Shown piece after piece: positions 43,346 through 55,427 of a stretch of 64,000 nucleotides of DNA. Source of the stretch: Dugong dugon (taxonomy: Eukaryota > Chordata > Mammalia > Sirenia > Dugongidae); assembly GCA_030035585.1 (NCBI GenBank), contig CM057469.1, positions 117,468,650 to 117,532,649 on the forward strand, written 5' to 3'. Below the pieces are notes generated by a model. It did no database searches. It was not told the origin of the DNA and saw only the letters and a program-made list of their open reading frames with translations. Position numbers and translations under genes: made by a program. Positions within the stretch are counted from its first letter, which is position 1. Every line of letters starts with the position of its first letter.

Positions 43346-43867
43346 GCTGTTTTCATTTTCTGACGGTATGTATCTCCAGTGACTAGCGATAAGTGGCAAT
43401 CTAAGAAACTTATGACAAGAAAATCCTCTCTGTCTCCCTCCCTCATCACTCTTTTTCTCTCTACCCCTCCCTTTTTCTCTCCATCTTTCCCTTCCTGTCT
43501 CTCACTTTGTTTCTTTCTTGTAAAATCTCAAACTCAAATGAATTTCACCTTAGCAAAAAATATAAGTTGTTTTAAAAAATGATTCAAACCAGAGAAATTT
43601 TATTCACCCTCGTGAATCTTGTTTCTACTTCCTTTCATTCTGTAATGTCACTTTCTCCTTTGTTCATTAGGTTACTACTCCCCTAAGAGAGAGAGACAGA
43701 CAGATAGAGACACATACACACCACTTTGTAAACTATCAACATAGCCATGTAACCTGTATAGAACCATTTTTACCAGCTAAGGAAATTAATAATTTCAAGT
43801 CCATATTTAAAGATCTATTAGGCCATCACTAGATTCAAAGTCAGCTCGACCCAGGTCACTCTTTAGG
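43346..43867. other. Unassigned stretch with CT- and GA-rich patches
   Basis: A C/T-rich patch lies at 43425-43505 and a short (GA)n(GACA)n patch at about 43687-43712. No family is recognised. Confidence 0.5.
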
Positions 43868-44027
43868 AAAAAAAAAAAAAAGTCTCCTACTATTATTGTA
43901 GAACTGTCTCTTTTTTCAGTGTTGTTAGAGTTTGTTTTATGTATTTTGGAGCCCTGTCGTTGGGTACGTAGATATTAGTAAGGTTATGTCTTCTTGGTGG
44001 ATTTTCCCTTTAATCACTCTCAGTAAA

Positions 44028-47000
44028 GGACAGAACATCTAGAAAGAAACTCAACAAAGATACAGAAGATCTGAAGTCCAAAATTAACCAGCTTTACCTT
44101 GTAGACATGTATAGAACACCTCATCCAACAGCAGTAAAGTGAACATTCTTTTCCAATGCACATGGAACATTCTCCAGAAAAGACCACATTTTAGGCCACA
44201 AAGCAACCCTCCATAAAATCCAAAACATTGAAATAATGCAAAGCATTCTCTCTGGTCACAGTGCCATAAAAGTGGAAATCAATAACAAGAAGAGCAAGGA
44301 AAAAAAGAAATACATGGAAACCGAATAACACCTTGTTTAAAAACAACTGGGTAATAGAAGAAATAAAAGAGGAAACCAAAAAATTCCTATGATTAAATAA
44401 GGATGAAAGCATATCATACCAAAAACTTTTGGGACACAGCAAAGACAGTGCTCAGAGGTCAATTTATAGCAATAAATGCACACCTCAAAAAAGAAGAACA
44501 GGATAAAATCAAAACGCTATCCCTACAACTCAAAAAAATACCAAGAGAACAGCAAAAGGAGTCCACCAGCACCAGAAGAATGAAAATAATAAAGATTAGA
44601 GCAGAAATAAATGAAATTGAAACAGAAAAACAATAGAATTAACAAGACCAAAGGTTGGTTCTTTCCAAAGATTAATTAAAGCAGCAAACCATTGGCCAAA
44701 CTTACAAGAAGAAAAACAAGAGAGGAAGCAAATAACCCAAATAAGAAATGAGATAGGGGACATTACCACAGATCCACCTGAAATAAAAAGCATCAAAACA
44801 GAATACTATGAAAAATTGTACTACAACAAATTTGAGAGCCTAGAGGAAATGGACAAATTTCTATACACTACCTACCTAAACTAACAAAAGCTAAGGTAGA
44901 AAATCTGAACAAACTCATAACAAGAGAAGAGATTGAAGAGGTAATAAACCACCGCCCCCTGACCAGAAAAAAAAAAAAAGCCCCAGCCTGGATGGCTTCA
45001 CTGGAGAATTCTACCAAACATTCAGAGAAGAGCTCTCACCAGTACTACTCAAACTGTTTCAGAGCATAAAAAAGAAGAAATATTCCCAAATTCAGTCTAT
45101 GAAGCCAGCATAACCCTGATACAAAAGACAGGCAAAGACCATACAAAAAAAAGAAAATTACAGACCAGTGAATATAGATGCAAAAATTATCAATAAAATT
45201 CTAGCCAATAGAATGCAGCATCATTAAAAAAAACAAAACAAAACAAAAAAAAAAAAACGACAAGTGGGATTCACACCCGGTATGCAAGGATGATTCAGCA
45301 TTAGAAAATCTATCAATGTAATCCATCACATAAATAGAACAAAAGAAAAGAATCACATGATCATCTCAGTCGACGCAGAAAAGGCATTTGATAAAGTCCA
45401 ACAAACATTCCTGATTAAAAACTCTCAATAAAATAGGAATAGAAGGGAAATTCCTCAACATAATAACAAAACCAACATCCAACATCACTCTCACTGGAGA
45501 GAGACTGAAAGCATTCCCCCTGAGAGCAGGAACCAGACAAGGATGCCCTTTATCACCACTCCTATTTAACATTGTGTTGGAAGTCCTAGCTAGAGCAGTA
45601 AGGCAAGAAAAATAAAGAGCTTCCAAATTGGAAAGAAAGAAGTAAAACTATTGCTATTTGCAGATGATACTGTCTTATACACAGAGAACCTCAAATGTTC
45701 CACAAGAAAATTACCGGAACTAATCGAAAGATTTAGCAGAGTAGCAGGATACAAGATCATTATACAAAAATCAGTTGGAATCCTATACACCAACAAAGAG
45801 AACTTCAAAAAGGAAATTAGGAAAACAATGCCATTTATAATAGCCCCTAAAAAGATAAAATACTTAGGAATAAATCTAACCAGGGATGTAAAAAACCTAT
45901 GCAAAGAAAACTACAAAATACTATTGCAAGAAACCAAAAGAGGCCTACATAACTGGAGAAAATATACCGTGTTCATGGATAGGAAGACTCAATGTTGTAA
46001 AAATGTCAGTCCTACCCAAAGCAGTCTACAGATATGATGCAATCCTGATCCAAATACCAACAGCATTGTTTAAAGAGATGGAAAAACTAATCACCAACTT
46101 CATATGGAAAGGAAAGAGGCCCCAGATAAGCAAAGTGTTACTGAAGAAAAAGAACAAAGTAGGAGCCCTCACACTACCTGATTTCAGAACCTACTGCACA
46201 GTCACGGTAGTCAAAACAGGCTGGTACTGGTACAACAACAGACACATAGACCAATGGAACAGAATCAAGAACCCAGACGTAAATCCATCCACTTATGGTC
46301 AGCTGATCTTTGACAAAGGACCAAAGTCCATAAAATGGGGAAAAGACAGTCTTTTTAACAAATGGTGCTGGCAAAACTGGATGTCCATTTGTAAAAAAAA
46401 TGAAACAGGACCCATACCTCACACCACACACAAAAACTAACTCAAAATGGATCAAAGACCTAAATATAAAACCTAAAATGGTAAAGATCATGGAAGGAAA
46501 AATAGAGACAACACTAGGGTCCCTATTACATGGCATAAATACAATACAAACCATAACTAACAATGCACAGACACCAGAAGATAAACTAGAAACCGGGAGC
46601 TGCTAAAAATTAAACACTTAGGCTCATCGAAAGACTTCACCGTAAAAGTAAAAGGAGAACCTACAGACTTGGAAAAATTTTTTGGCTGCGACATATCCAA
46701 CAAAGGTCTAATCTCTAATATCTATAAAATACTTCAACACCTCAACAACAAAAAGGCAAACCACCCAATTAAAAACTGGGCAAAGAATATGGACAGACAC
46801 TTCACCAAAGAAGACATTCAGGAGGCTGACTGACACATGAGCAAATACTCGTGATCGTTAGCCATTAGAGAAATGCAAATCAAAACTACAATGAGATACC
46901 ATCTCACCCTGACATTACTGGCACAAATCAAAAAAACAGAAAATAAAATAACAAGTTTTGGAGAGGCTGTGGGGAGATTGGAACTCTTAAGCACTGCTGT

Positions 47001-47430
47001 TGGAATATAAAATGGTACAACCACAATGGAAAATGATATGGCACCTCCTTAAAAAGCTAGAAGTAGAAATACCATATGATCCAGCAATCCCACTGCTAAG
47101 AACATATCCTAGAGAAATAAGATCCATCACATGAATAAACATATGCACACCCATGTTCATGGCAGCATTATTCACAACAGCAAAAAATGGAAACAACCTA
47201 AGTGCCCATCAACAGATAAACGGATAAACAAATTATGGTACATACACACAATGAAATACTACACAACAATAAATAACAATAATGAATCTGCAAAACATCT
47301 CACAACATGGATGAATCTAGAGGGCATTATGCTGAGTGAAATAAGTCAGTCACAAAAGGACAAATATTACAGAGACTACTATTATAAAAATTCAAGAAAA
47401 TGTTTACACGCAGAAAAAAACAATCTTTGA
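44028..47430 (+). pseudogene. L1 ORF2 pseudogene (endonuclease C-term, RT, C-terminal domain)
   Basis: ORF2 in L1 encodes endonuclease and reverse transcriptase for target-primed insertion. Here only the last part of the endonuclease remains (around 44140-44290, with the FFSNAHGTFSRKDHILGHK segment). It is followed by the linker (44403-44636), the RT fingers and palm, and the C-terminal region. The palm motif FADD is at 45657-45668 in the open stretch 45651-46037, upstream of [14 protein letters not shown]. The next open stretch, 46003-46440, holds [20 protein letters not shown] and NKWCW motifs. 46400-46606 and 47131-47430 carry the remaining C-terminal pieces, including WYIHTMKYYTTI. Many frameshifts and stops separate these, and the cysteine-rich C-terminal motif near 46975-47010 is eroded, so the copy is inactive. 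The 3' end is complete. Confidence 0.93.
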
Positions 47431-48402
47431 TGGTTATGAGTAAGAGGACAGTTAGGGAGGGGAAATCACTAACTAGATAGTAGAAAAGTGTTAACTTTGG
47501 TGAAAGGAAACAACACACAATATAGGGAAAGTCAGCACAACTTGACCAAGGCAAAGCTATAGAAGCTTCATAGACACATCCACACACCTTGAGGGACTGA
47601 GTTACTGGGCCTTAGGGCTGGGAACCATGGTCTCAAGGGACATCTAGGTCAATTGGCATAACATAGTTCATAAAGAAAATGTTCTACATCCTACTTTGGT
47701 GAGTAGAGTCTGGGGTCCTAAAAGCTTACGAGCGGCCACATAAGACACATCTGTTGGTCCCAACACTTTTGGAACACAGGACAATGAAGAAAACCAAAGA
47801 CGCAAGGAGAATATTAGTCCAGTGGACTAATGGACCACATGAACCACAACCTCCACTAGCCTGAGCCCAGAAGAACTAGATGGAGCCTGGCTACCACCAC
47901 CGACTGCTCTGACAGGGATCACAATAGACGGTCCCAGATAGAATGGGAGAAAAATGTAGAACAGAATTCAAAGTCACGAGAAAAGACCAGACTTTCTGGT
48001 CTGACAGTGACTGGAGGAAACCCTGAGACTATTGCCCCTGGACACCCTGCTAACTCAGAACCTAACTTACTCTTAAAATTCACCTTACAGCCAAAGATTA
48101 GGCAGGCCCATAAAACAGTAACACTCGTGTGGAATGTGCTTCTTAGTTCAATCAAGTATATGAGACCAAATGGGCAACACCTGCCCAAAAGCAAAGATGA
48201 GAAGGTAGGCAGGAGGGGACAGGAAAAGTGGATGAATGGACACAGAGAACCCAGGGTGGAAGAGGGAAGGGGGAGAGTGCTGACACATTGCAGGAATTGC
48301 CACCAATGTCACAAAACAATTTGTGTATGAATTTTTTGAATAAAAAACTAATTTACATGGTAAACTTTCACTTAAAATGCAATAAAATTAAAAAAAAAAA
48401 AA
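47431..48402 (+). repeat. L1 3'UTR with poly(A)
   Basis: Part of the same L1 insertion. Landmarks include 'atgagtaagaggacagttag', 'gggctgggaaccatggtctc', 'gacatctaggtcaattggca', 'ggatcacaatagacggtcc'-type text and AATAAA at 48340 and 48381, followed by poly(A). Reverse copies of this 3'UTR occur at 34876-35330, 49187-49776 and 51812-52563. One L1 lineage therefore inserted repeatedly here. Confidence 0.9.
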
Positions 48403-48977
48403 GATTAAGGAGAAAAAACAACTCTAACCAATCAAAAATGGTCAATATGATGGTCAGAGAAATACCTTGTCTCTTTTTTTCTTCCTCCTGTATCCCTATT
48501 CCTCTATAAGTAAAGCATTGCAATTAGATGTAAGACACAGTGTTTATTAAATTTCTGTCTTGGCCTATGTTTGATTTTCTTTGGTTCTGTGTGATTATGT
48601 TGACATTGTGGTGTTTTTAGGCCCTGGGTATCGGAATGTGTGTACGTTTCTGTGTTTTACAATGAGTGGTTGGTCTGAAGGTTTAGTTTAAGTATCCAAC
48701 CAAATAGAATTGTTCTTTGGGTCATATTTCATAATGTGATGCTATTTGGCTTTGTTTAATCATTTTGTAGAAGTAATGGGATTTCTTTTATGTTTTAAAT
48801 AGTTTACTATGTTTGGAGGTTTATTTTGTTTCTTTTGTTTTCTATTCTTTTTAAAAAGTGTTTAAGACATTGGGGAGATTCACCTTTGGCTTCTCTGACT
48901 GTATCCACTGTGCCTAGCAGAGTCGATGTATACATAGATTGTGCTGTGCACTTCATGATTGTTTTTTTAAATGAACA
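48403..48977. other. Unassigned, T-rich
   Basis: No repeat is recognised in this spacer between the L1 and the tandem duplication. Confidence 0.5.
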
Positions 48978-49163
48978 AATACATAAAACACAGCAAATGC
49001 CACCTAGGAATTTACAGTCTAAAGAAGGGAATTCAAAAGACTTCCTGGAAGCATTTTGGCATCTGGTTTTAATACATAAAACACAGCAAATGCCACCTAG
49101 GAATTTACAGTCTAAAGAAGGGAATTCAAGAGACTTCCTGGAAGCATTTTGGCATCTGGTTTT
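48978..49163. repeat. 93-bp tandem duplication
   Basis: Two head-to-tail copies, 48978-49070 and 49071-49163, each 93 bp. By eye they differ at one base (ttcaaaagac versus ttcaagagac). The unit contains 'cacctaggaatttacagtct', which may be an L2 scrap. Because 93 is a multiple of three, both strands stay open across it. This explains the 135- and 157-codon frames at 48826-49233 (+) and 48807-49280 (-). Confidence 0.95.
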
Positions 49164-49174
49164 GTTGCCCAGAT

Positions 49175-49788
49175 GCCATTGCTTCTTCTTCTTCTTCTTC
49201 TTTTTTTTTTTTTTAATTAATGTAATTAAATGAAGTTTACATTTCAAGTTAGTTTCCCATACAGAATTTTTTTTTAACATACATTGTTATGAGACCCCAA
49301 CCGCTCACCCCATTCTGCGACAGCACACTCCTCCCCTCCGCCCCTGATTCCCCATGAACATTCAGCCAGCTCCTAACTCTCTCTGCCTTCCCCTCTCACC
49401 TCTGGACAGAAGCCGCCCCTTTGGTCTCTTATATCTACTTGTCTAAGAGGCACATTCTTCACGAGCATCACTTTATGTCCCACAGTCTAGTCCAATCCCT
49501 GTTTGAAGAGTTGGCCTCGGAAATTGTTTTAGTTCTGGGGTGATGGAGAGACCAGGGGCCATGCTTTCCGGGGCATCTCCAGTCTTAGACCATTAAGTCT
49601 GGTCTTCTTACTAGTATTTGAGTTCTGCATCCCATCGTTCTACTGCTCCATCAGGGACCCTCTGTTGTGTTCCCCATCAGGACATTCATTGGTGGTAGCC
49701 GGGCATCATCTAGTTCTTCTGGTCTCAGGCTGATGAAGTCTCTGGTTTATGTGGCCCATTCTGTCTCTTGGGCCAAGCCATTGCTTCT
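49175..49788 (-). mobile_element. L1 3'-end insertion with 12-bp TSD
   Basis: Insert 49187-49776 (590 bp) is a reverse L1 3'UTR (catcagggaccctctgttgt, attggtggtagccgggcatc, gtctctggtttatgtggccc). Its tail reads (CTT)n followed by T15 on the plus strand, that is an AAG-modified poly(A). The perfect direct repeat gccattgcttct is at 49175-49186 and 49777-49788. 5'-truncated, no coding part. Confidence 0.96.
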
Positions 49789-49789
49789 A

Positions 49790-51421
49790 AATTTAAGGCT
49801 CTTGGATAAACTCTGGCAGGTGGATTTGCTGGGCAGGTGACTTCTGAGATGATAATTTTGAAGTTGGATTAAGTTTGGGAGTGTTTTAAAATTCAAAATG
49901 AGAAGATGCTTTTTATTGAAAACACACACATTATTTGGAGATAGACACACATTTCTATCCAAAAATAGGAGGAAAAAATAGAACCTTTATTAAATGACCA
50001 GAATACAGTCTCTCTGCCAGGGATGAATTATCCTGTTCTCTGAATGTTCTAGTTTTAAAACACTTATTATTGAGAGTTTCCACTGTGCCACCTGGGAAAT
50101 GATTGGGTGGTCTAACCAATATCCTGATTAATAATTTTCAGCACAGGATGTGGAGAGTAGTAATGGACTGTTCACCATGGGTTCTCATGCTACATATTTA
50201 ACTGCATTATACTTATATTATACATTATACTTATTATTGGGTTGTTCCTGTCTTGTAGAAGAGGGAGGACGGCTTCTGTTTGGAGAAGAGTTTTGACTTT
50301 TCTGTCTCCAGAAGTATCAGGTTTTTTATCACATCTCTCCTACTGGGTCTTTGAGACTCTGGGCCACTATGTGTGCAAAAGAGAGAGGGAGCCATTGGAG
50401 TTTCTGCAGGGGTTAGGAACAAGCAGAAGATGCGAGTCGGTAATTCAAAGAATCTGCAGACAGTTTGAATATATTGCTGGGCCTCTGGGGGAAAAAGCAA
50501 GGTCAGAGAACCAGGACAGAAAGAAAGGTACTTGAGTTCTCTCCATATTCAGTGAAGATGTTCTGGAAGGGTCATTCTTAGGGACTCTGTCAGAGTCACT
50601 GGCTTTGCTAGAATATTCTTACTTCTATGAATGTATAATTCAATGTGGTATCGTTAAAGGACCTAGCTCCCTCTTACTTCCTATATTATACCAGCCTTCT
50701 TTACCAAAATCTGAATTTTTTTTATTGAGGGTAAAGGCAATAAGTTTATGAATTTTTAATATTCCTGTCAAGATCTTACAAGTAGAAATTACTTTGTAAG
50801 ATAGTAGGGATGCTAGCACTAGGTTGGAAAGTAGATCATAATCTCAAAATAGTCAATACTGGCTCGGTGGCTTTCCCATAGAGAGGTAATGTGTCTTTGT
50901 GAGACAAGAGAGCATTTGTAGGAGAGGGTTTATTTGCGGCTTTCCACTCATTGCCTTCCTTTGCACCAACCCAATTTTCTGGGCTCTTCATGAATCATGT
51001 TCTGTAAATACCTCCTCAGGTGGACCTACATTACCAAGGACAAGATGAAGTCCTCTTTCTTTGCCCTTAATCTGTGGTTTATAATGGGGTTTAGGAGCAA
51101 ACCAGAAGGGAACAGTAGGAAATACTGAGAAGTAGACACAGGGAAATAGGAGAAATAAAATCACAGAGCCAAAAAGCAGGAAGGCACCCTAGTAATCATC
51201 TCGTGGAAATGCCACCCAGTACTGGAACTGTTTCTGTGACATCTCTGGTAGATATATCCTCTGTTGGATATTTTCCTTGATTCAGGACATACACACTGCT
51301 TTTTCCAGGCATTGCATTTCTTTGTGGGGAAGTCTAATTGTTAGAAAATCCTTTTTTATCTTGAGTTGACTCCAAATATCTCTTTTCGGAATGTCCACCC
51401 TACTGACTCTGGCTCATTATG
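49790..51421. other. Unassigned 1.6 kb
   Basis: No repeat or exon is recognised. Overlapping frames on opposite strands at 50234-50535 match nothing known to me and are left out. Confidence 0.5.
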
Positions 51422-51661
51422 TGTCTTAGTTTCAACAGAAACTATGGTAATCATCTAGCTAATTTATTTTCTGACAGTTTAGGAGGCTAGCAGTCCAAAC
51501 TCAGGGTGCTAGCACTAGGGGAAGGTTCACTCTCTGTCCACTTTGGGGGAAAATCCTTGTCTCAGCTTCTCTAGCATTTTTCCCAGCATTCCTTGGAGAT
51601 CTCCATGTGGCATCAAACTTTCCCCTATTCGTGCTTGCTTGCTCCTATGCCTAATCTGCTC

Positions 51662-52990
51662 TTTTTGTTTTTTTAAATTTTATTTATTTTGTTGTTGTTG
51701 TTGTTATATACTCAATAAAACATACACCAATTTAACAGTTTCTATATGTATAATTCAGTGACATTGATTACATTCTTCAATTTGTGCAACCATTCCCACC
51801 CTTCTTTTCTTTTTTCTTTTAAGATGCTTTTAAATTGGTTTTAAAGAATTATAATACATGGTGATGCATTAAAACAGCACCAATTAAAAGTCTTATTATA
51901 TAGTAAATAAACATATCAGATTAATCACTGGCATCTTTCTTCTTTTATTTATGAAGGTTTACAAAGCAAACCAGTTTCTCATTAAACAATTAATACACGT
52001 ATTGTTTTGTGACATTGATTGCCAACCCCATGACATGTCAACACTCCCCCCTTCTTGACCTTGGGTTCCCTGTTACCAGCTTTCCTGTCTGCTCCTGCCT
52101 TCTTGTCCCTGCCCATGAGCTGGTGTGCCCATTTAGTCTTGTTTTGTTTTATAGGCCTGTCTAATCTTTGGCTGAAGGGTGAACCTCAGGAGTGACTTCA
52201 GTACAGAGTTAAAAGGGTATCCAGGGGCCATACTCTTGTGTTTCCCCAGTCTCTGTCAGAAGAGTAAGTCCGATCTTTTTTTGTGAGTTACAATTTTATT
52301 CTACAATTTTCTCCAGTTCTGTCTAGGACCCTCTATTGTGATCCCTGTCAGAGCAGTCGGTGATGGTAGCCAGGCACCATCTAGTTGTACTGGATTCAGT
52401 CTGGTGGAGGCCCTGGTAGTTGTGGTCCATTAATCCTTGGGACTAATCTTTCCCTTGTGTCTTTAGTTTTCTTCATTCTCCCTTGCTCCAGACAGGGTGG
52501 GACCAATAGAGTATCTTAGATGGCAGCTCACAAGCTTTTAAGACCCCAGACACTACTCACTAAAACTCACCATCCTTTTCTGAGTTGTTCCTCCCCCATT
52601 AGCATAAACTCACTGCCCCCTAAGGTTCCTATCTAATCTTTCAAGTTGCTGTTGTCAATTTGATCCCATATAGATAATTCTTAAAAGAGCATAATGCTCA
52701 AGGCAGACATTTTTTACTAGTTAAGCTAAACTATTGTTTTAAGACGACTTCAGGGGATATTTTTTGTTTAAATTTAAAGATTATCTTAGGTCAAGAGTTT
52801 CAAGGGTTCACCCTGCTTCCATGGCTCCAGGAAGTCTGGAGTCCATGATAATTTGAAATTCTGTTCTGCATTTCTCCCCTTTTGATCAGGATTTCTCTAT
52901 AGAGTCCTTGATCAAAATGTTCAGTAATGGTACCTGGGCACCATCCATCTCTTCTGGTTTCATGGCAAAGGTGGCAGTCTCTTTTGATAT
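51662..52990 (-). mobile_element. L1-derived 3'UTR element inserted in the LTR, itself interrupted
   Basis: The left part, 51662-51810, starts with a T-rich tail plus (GTT)n, then 'cagtttctatatgtataatt' and 'attcttcaatttgtgcaacc'. The right part, 52564-52990, resumes with 'gagttgttcctcccccatta', 'agttgctgttgtcaatttga' and 'tcttctggtttcatggcaaa'. The two parts are continuous once the inner element is removed. The subfamily differs from the 4.5-kb L1. Confidence 0.75.
51812..52563 (-). mobile_element. Inner L1 3'UTR insertion
   Basis: Reverse L1 3'UTR (caatctttggctgaagggtg-like text, gtcagagcagtcggtgatgg, tagccaggcaccatctagtt, cagctcacaagcttttaaga). The junction sequences 'ccacccttcttttct' (left) and 'tcaccatccttttct' (right) are consistent with a diverged target duplication. 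It is the youngest layer of the nest. Confidence 0.78.
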
Positions 52991-53145
52991 CTCAGAAGTG
53001 AGTAGGTTTAAGGCACACTCACCACTAATATGGCCTCATTAATATAAGAAAACCCTATTCCCAAATAGGATTACATCCACAGGTATAGGTGTTAGGATTT
53101 ACAACACATATTTATGGGGGACACAATTCAGTCTATAACAGTATG

Positions 53146-54333
53146 TGACAGAACTATGTTAAGACCTGGAACACATAATCACAGCTAATGCAAATTTTTC
53201 AAAGACAACTTCAGGGACTTTAATGAGTAGCGATTGCATTGCTTATTGAGTTAATTCATGCCAGCAGAATACCTAGAGGAATCATGTTTTTTATGCACTT
53301 CTGAGATGGTATGGGACAGTGCTGCCTGGAGTACATTAATTAACAACTTAAGACTTCCTAGCTGGTTATGGTTTATATTTCTTACTCTTTCGTTGATTGT
53401 CCCGGAGACACATAAATGAATGAGGCAAAGGAGAAGGTCAGGGGAAAATGCCTATATCTTGTACCACCTGTGATGTTCTGTGATATTCTACATACAGGAA
53501 TGAAGATGAAGAAACTATGAAGGCAAGCATAGCTCCTAAGCCATGGTACTTGACTATATGACCAACAAGGTAACATTTCCAGTAGAATTTTGAAGAGCTA
53601 TATTTCTGGAAGAAGGAGATAGCAATCTCTGAGTGATGGTTTTGAAAGTTAAGCAGGGGCTAACTTTTAAAAGACCTTAAATGCCAGAAAAGTAATAGGT
53701 CAAATGAGGCTCCCAAATCTTAATGTCTTAATGCCTCAAAAGTTTCCTTCTCGTTTGTACACCAGGACCAGTCTGGGTTGGCAGGGGCTCCGCTCATCAT
53801 AGTTACTCAGAGGCCCAGCATGAACAAGAACTCTTCTTAACACGTTTCCCACAATCACTGGGAGAAGAGGATATGGCTAATAATACACTGGCTCATAGAA
53901 CATTTTTCTGAAAGTGGTACATGTCACTTCTCTTCACATTTCATTGACCAACGCAGGTCACAAGGCCATTCCAGACTTAAAAGAGGGCAGGAACATCCAG
54001 TCTTCCGTGGGTGCAGAAAGAGAACAGGGGTATTTCTAAACAGCTCTAGTAACTTGAACTTCAGAGAGGGAGAGAGAAATGAAGAGAAAACAATAAGGCC
54101 AGTAGAGGTGTACAGGAAACTTTCCTGAGTCATATATCATGGTTGAGTTTTAAAGGCTGGGTGATTTTGAAAAGACACAATTTGTTTGAATTTTTACAGG
54201 CATTTTATTAAAAGCATTATTTCACTTTTTTAAAATATCTTGTTTGTCTATGGATTATTTTGTCAAGCATTTCTGTGTTCTCTCAGGATTCACTTGTTTT
54301 GATGAATTATACTAGAGCAATGTAGACAGAAGT
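53146..54333. other. Unassigned 1.2 kb
   Basis: No confident element. About 53575-53690 may be an L2 scrap. No exon signal. Confidence 0.5.
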
Positions 54334-54334
54334 C

Positions 54335-54760
54335 TCTCGTGAATACTCATAGGGCTCCCTCCTTGTCTCTGCTTTGCTTGATATTTTCATTAATGACTTG
54401 GAATGAGAGAGAAAAAAAGAGAGAGAGGCAGGGTGTTGGGGGGTCATCTGATTAAATCTACATATGGCGAAGAGCTGGCAGAGAGAGTTAATAGGTCACA
54501 GAATTCAAAGTGATCTAGGTGGGATATACAGACTTCTGGTTAAACTTAAGAAGAAAAAATAGCTCTGTATTTTTATTTTTTTCTTAATAACCTAAGTATG
54601 CAGAGGTTTGGGGCTATCTAACTTGAAATCAATGCCTCTAAATCCTTCCTAGAGCTTTTAGCTTGTTGCAAATGATATAAGCCAATAGCGTGATTTGGCT
54701 ATCTAAAAAGCAGCAGTAGTGACTTGATAAATGAATTTGACCCAAATGTTGCACAGATCC
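54335..54760 (+). repeat. CR1/L3 LINE remnant
   Basis: Forward text 'agggctccctccttgtctct' and 'gatattttcattaatgactt' translates as a decayed GxxL...LLFxIxINDLE-type RT segment. It is followed by 'ttcaaagtgatctaggtggg' as in CR1/L3. Old and broken. Confidence 0.55.
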
Positions 54761-54899
54761 TGGCATTAGTGACACTCAGAAACAACTGCTGAACAAATGA
54801 AAGAATGAATGAATGGAAAGAAAGACATACATGAGTAAGAGCAATTACAGTTTCCTCCCTTTAGAGGGGGAACCCAGGTTTGTTCTAGATAACCTAAGG

Positions 54900-54900
<1 letters not shown>

Positions 54901-54933
<33 letters not shown>
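54901..54933. repeat. (CA)16 microsatellite
   Basis: Uninterrupted CA array of about 16 units, likely length-polymorphic. Confidence 0.97.
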
Positions 54934-54934
<1 letters not shown>

Positions 54935-54935
<1 letters not shown>

Positions 54936-55427
54936 CTATTTGTGCTGATTTGAACTTTTGAAAAAAAGTGAAATGCTTAGGGATAGTAATCAGGATAATG
55001 AGATGGTGAACTTGGGGGTCATTATCATAAGACCAGATGAATTTTGTCCAAAAATTCATAGTTCAGAGACTTGACTATTTGGATACCCTCAGGATATGTG
55101 AAGTCATCATTTGGGCAGTGACAGCAGGATATGGGAAAAAGGGTCCTGCCTTAGGAACGAAGAAACCAGGCCTTGGTTCTGACTCTAAATTGGGCCTTAG
55201 ATGACTTAAGACCCTGACCAAGTCTCTGGTTCCTCTAAGTTAGCTTACTGAACTTACCTCATCTCACTTAGGTTATGAACTTCCTTCACCTATAGACAAA
55301 GGCTTGGAACGTATGGGCTAGGGTGCAGCCTGCCCTGCCAACCTTCATAGAGCTATGATGGAAGCCAAGTGAGATGATGTATGTTAAAGCATTGGGTGAA
55401 ATGCCAAGAGTTTTACAGACATAAACC
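54935..55427. other. Unassigned stretch
   Basis: The segment near 55150-55260 faintly resembles a MIR. Otherwise nothing is recognised. Confidence 0.4.

Larger units (their letters stand above)
43882..48402 (+). mobile_element. L1 LINE with 5' inversion (twin priming)
   Basis: A roughly 4.5-kb L1, 5'-truncated within ORF2. The first 133 bp (43882-44014) are inverted: read in reverse they end '...aataatagtaggagact'. The forward part starts at about 44015 with 'cactctcagtaaaggacaga', which is the adjoining ORF2 text in intact L1s. This is the twin-priming signature. The forward part runs through ORF2 and a roughly 970-bp 3'UTR to an AATAAA at 48381 and a poly(A). The A-rich flanks tttagg-AAAAAA (about 43863) and ttaaggagaaaaaa (about 48405) may be a diverged TSD. 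Confidence 0.93.
51417..53145 (-). mobile_element. Solo LTR, MaLR-like family (copy 3), hosting nested L1s
   Basis: Reverse LTR ends are at 51422 (TGTCTTAGT) and 53140 (TCTATAACA), matching the termini of copies 1 and 2. The flanks ttatg (51417-51421) and gtatg (53141-53145) form a 5-bp duplication with one mismatch. LTR text occupies 51422-51660 and about 52991-53140 (ctcagaagtgagtaggttta, tgttaggatttacaacacat). The middle is an L1-derived insertion, and roughly 120 bp of the LTR appears lost. Confidence 0.82.

Noticed and set aside
44015..47430. Possibility that the L1 ORF2 is intact and active
   Set aside because: Multiple stops and frameshifts and a 5' truncation that removes ORF1 and most of the endonuclease rule this out.
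48807..49280. 157-codon minus-strand frame and 135-codon plus-strand frame, the longest non-L1 frames here
   Set aside because: Both owe their length to the 93-bp tandem duplication (a multiple of three) and to the poly(T)/(CTT)n L1 tail. They overlap each other and resemble no protein family.
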